This document shows, in pieces, positions 63,050 through 64,000 of a stretch of 64,000 bases of DNA. Position 1 is the first letter of the stretch; each line of letters starts with the position of its first letter. The notes beneath the pieces were generated by a model. That model was not told the DNA's origin. It made no database searches and saw nothing but the letters and a program-made list of their open reading frames with translations. The stretch comes from an uncultured Porphyromonadaceae bacterium (GTDB lineage: Bacteria > Bacteroidota > Bacteroidia > Bacteroidales > Muribaculaceae): contig CABUPJ010000011.1 in the NCBI GenBank assembly GCA_902493335.1, positions 9,777 through 73,776 of the forward strand. The letters are read 5' to 3'. Both the position numbers and the translations under genes were made by a program.

Positions 63050-63556
63050 TCAAAGAAAAGGCAGAAAAAAGACTTTTCGGCCTGCCATCGGCGCAAGAGC
63101 GTCACGCAATTGCCTGTAAGCCTTCGTCATCTGATTTTCGACAGTCTTCAACGAAATGCCGAGCTCTTCGGCAATCTCGCTGTTTGAAAAACCGTCGCGC
63201 TTGCTCATCAGAAACACCTCGCGGCAACGCGGAGGCAGAGCGTCGACAGCACGCCACAGAGCAGCATCGCGTTCGGAGGTCGAAATCGTCTCGTCGCTGA
63301 CGTCAGGCGTCTCGTCGAGACTCTGCTGCTGCACTTTAGCACCCGCCCGACTTATGACCTCATTATGGACAGCACGATACATATAGGGCTTCATATCGGC
63401 GATGACGACACCCTGCGACAGCAACTGCCACACACGGGCAAAAGCCTCCTGCACGGCGTCTTCGGCATCATCAGTGTCGCCGCACAGACGCAAAGCATAC
63501 ATTGACAGAGGCAGATAGAGGCGCTTGAACCATATTTCAAACTCGCGGCTTGTCAT
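63050..63556 (-). CDS. FecI-type ECF sigma factor
   Basis: 168 residues from the ATG at 63556 (an in-frame GTG precedes it at 63559). Region 2 (DTDDAEDAVQEAFARVWQLL, then MKPYMYRAVHNEVISRAG) and region 4 (ALPPRCREVFLMSKRDGFSNSEIAEELGISLKTVENQMTKAYRQLR) are complete. It should direct transcription of the receptor operon when the STN receptor and the anti-sigma signal ligand uptake. The box CAAAGTTA (TAACTTTG, reverse strand) at 63564-63571 is only 7 nt from the ATG. Confidence 0.92.
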   Translation of the reverse strand: MTSREFEIWFKRLYLPLSMYALRLCGDTDDAEDAVQEAFARVWQLLSQGVVIADMKPYMYRAVHNEVISRAGAKVQQQSLDETPDVSDETISTSERDAALWRAVDALPPRCREVFLMSKRDGFSNSEIAEELGISLKTVENQMTKAYRQLRDALAPMAGRKVFFLPFL

Positions 63557-63563
63557 CACCCCG

Positions 63564-63571
63564 CAAAGTTA
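63564..63571 (-). promoter_or_regulatory. -7 box of the cell-surface-signalling operon
   Basis: TAACTTTG on the reverse strand ends 7 nt before the sigma-factor ATG, so the transcript would be nearly leaderless. No -33 element is visible at the usual distance. Confidence 0.5.
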
Positions 63572-63946
63572 CAACATTAGTCTGGAATAATCTGCGTTTT
63601 TCAAACGCAAAGCATCCGTCATCGTACCGCGCATGCCGAAGCCTGCAGCCGTAGTTCCATACGGCGGCAAGCCGCCGACACAAGGACAAATTTGATAACT
63701 CGGCCTCGAAGAGGAGAGCGAGGCCGCGCTTTAGTCAGTGCCGCCGCTACGCGGCTCACCTGCGGCAATTGCCATGTTACACGCACTTCGGCGCGTTGCG
63801 CCTCGTACGTGCCTAATGAACTACCGCCGCTAACGCGGCTCGAAGCGCAATCGCACGGTCGCGCCAGGCGGTAGGGAACAAGGGCTTCAGTCCTTGGAAT
63901 CAAAGAGGTGGCTGCGAGGGTTGAAACCCTCGCTCCATAGTTTTCC

Positions 63947-63984
63947 AACGATGTCAATGTGCGTTTGACATCGTTTTGACTTTT
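63947..63984. terminator. Terminator-like hairpin in the palindrome region
   Basis: AACGATGTCAA (63947-63957) pairs perfectly with TTGACATCGTT (63965-63975), followed by TTGACTTTT. Direction and host gene are unclear because no gene ends nearby inside the window. Confidence 0.45.
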
Positions 63985-64000
63985 CAGGTGCGCGGGGATG

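Larger units (their letters stand above)
63560..64000. other. Non-coding palindrome-rich region at the right edge
   Basis: About 440 nt with no supported gene; the short frames on both strands lack initiation signals and homology that I recognise. It contains at least five short perfect or near-perfect hairpins: 63662-63677, 63701-63726, 63880-63895, 63914-63933 and 63947-63975. Two copies of CCGCCGCTA-(A)CGCGGCTC also occur, around 63740 and 63826. The look is that of clustered REP-type elements. Confidence 0.6.

Noticed and set aside
63619..63957. 112-codon reverse and 60-codon forward frames at the right edge
   Set aside because: They overlap a series of palindromes and give Arg/Ala-rich products without domains.

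Overview
The window looks like chromosome from a Bacteroidales bacterium, most likely Muribaculaceae or a close relative. This family call is an inference from gene content and not a measured placement. The evidence is the Bacteroidetes-type promoter box TAnnTTTG in front of many genes (often with a TTTG or TTG element about 20 nt upstream), A-rich leaders without Shine-Dalgarno motifs, a fused MurF-alanine racemase, GSCFA, DUF5106, DUF4249 and STN-TonB receptor families, and a murT-murK-murQ cluster of the type known from Tannerella. Most genes are moderately GC-rich. A few insertions are clearly AT-richer: 31843-32471, 50665-52299 and 57733-58242. I saw no rRNA, tRNA, CRISPR array, transposase or integrase.

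Layout. 1-12311 is mostly housekeeping: partial mnmA, a thioredoxin-like DUF5106 protein, a flavodiiron protein, clpB, guaA, a PorE-like OmpA lipoprotein, GSCFA and murF-alr. 12538-31650 is a same-strand run of twelve genes with gaps of at most about 45 nt that reads as a peptidoglycan-fragment salvage operon: secreted amidase, glycosyltransferase, GalT/HIT-like nucleotidyltransferase, SpoIID protein without signal peptide, AmpG-like permease, NamZ-type exo-muramidase (DUF1343), D-lactate dehydrogenase-like flavoprotein, MurT, MurK, MurQ, an SGNH esterase and a Tricorn-like protease. The pathway closes logically: NamZ frees MurNAc, MurT/MurK import and phosphorylate it, MurQ splits it into GlcNAc-6-P and D-lactate, and the flavoprotein can oxidise the lactate.

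31843-46559 holds a small two-gene cassette of unknown function, a Fur-family regulator with purA, a DUF1015 gene, and a compact operon (XRE regulator, minimal radical-SAM enzyme, and a TonB_C protein with a Cys-rich N-terminus) controlled by two copies of an ATCACA-N6-TGTGAT operator. It continues with a two-component system, a PiT phosphate transporter with a PhoU-like tail, a CPA1 antiporter and a secreted leucine-rich-repeat protein.

46675-57662 contains pncB, a potassium-channel-like protein whose selectivity filter is one residue short, an MBL hydrolase, an ECF sigma factor, an AT-rich TIR plus FGE-like protein, a PrsW protease, a four-gene M48/zinc-ribbon operon, ribosomal protein L31 type B, and a metal-efflux pair in which both the AraC regulator and the permease carry heavy-metal (HMA-like) domains.

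57733-63556 (minus strand) is a cell-surface-signalling operon: ECF sigma, minimal FecR-like anti-sigma, STN-TonB receptor, DUF4249 lipoprotein, a small beta-barrel and a lipoprotein. The right end (63560-64000) is non-coding and full of palindromes.

The best candidates for undescribed biology are the operator-controlled radical-SAM/TonB_C operon, the TIR-FGE protein with a hydrophobic insertion, the cytosolic SpoIID/GT2/GalT-like trio inside the salvage operon, and the in-frame fused chaperone at the end of the metal permease.
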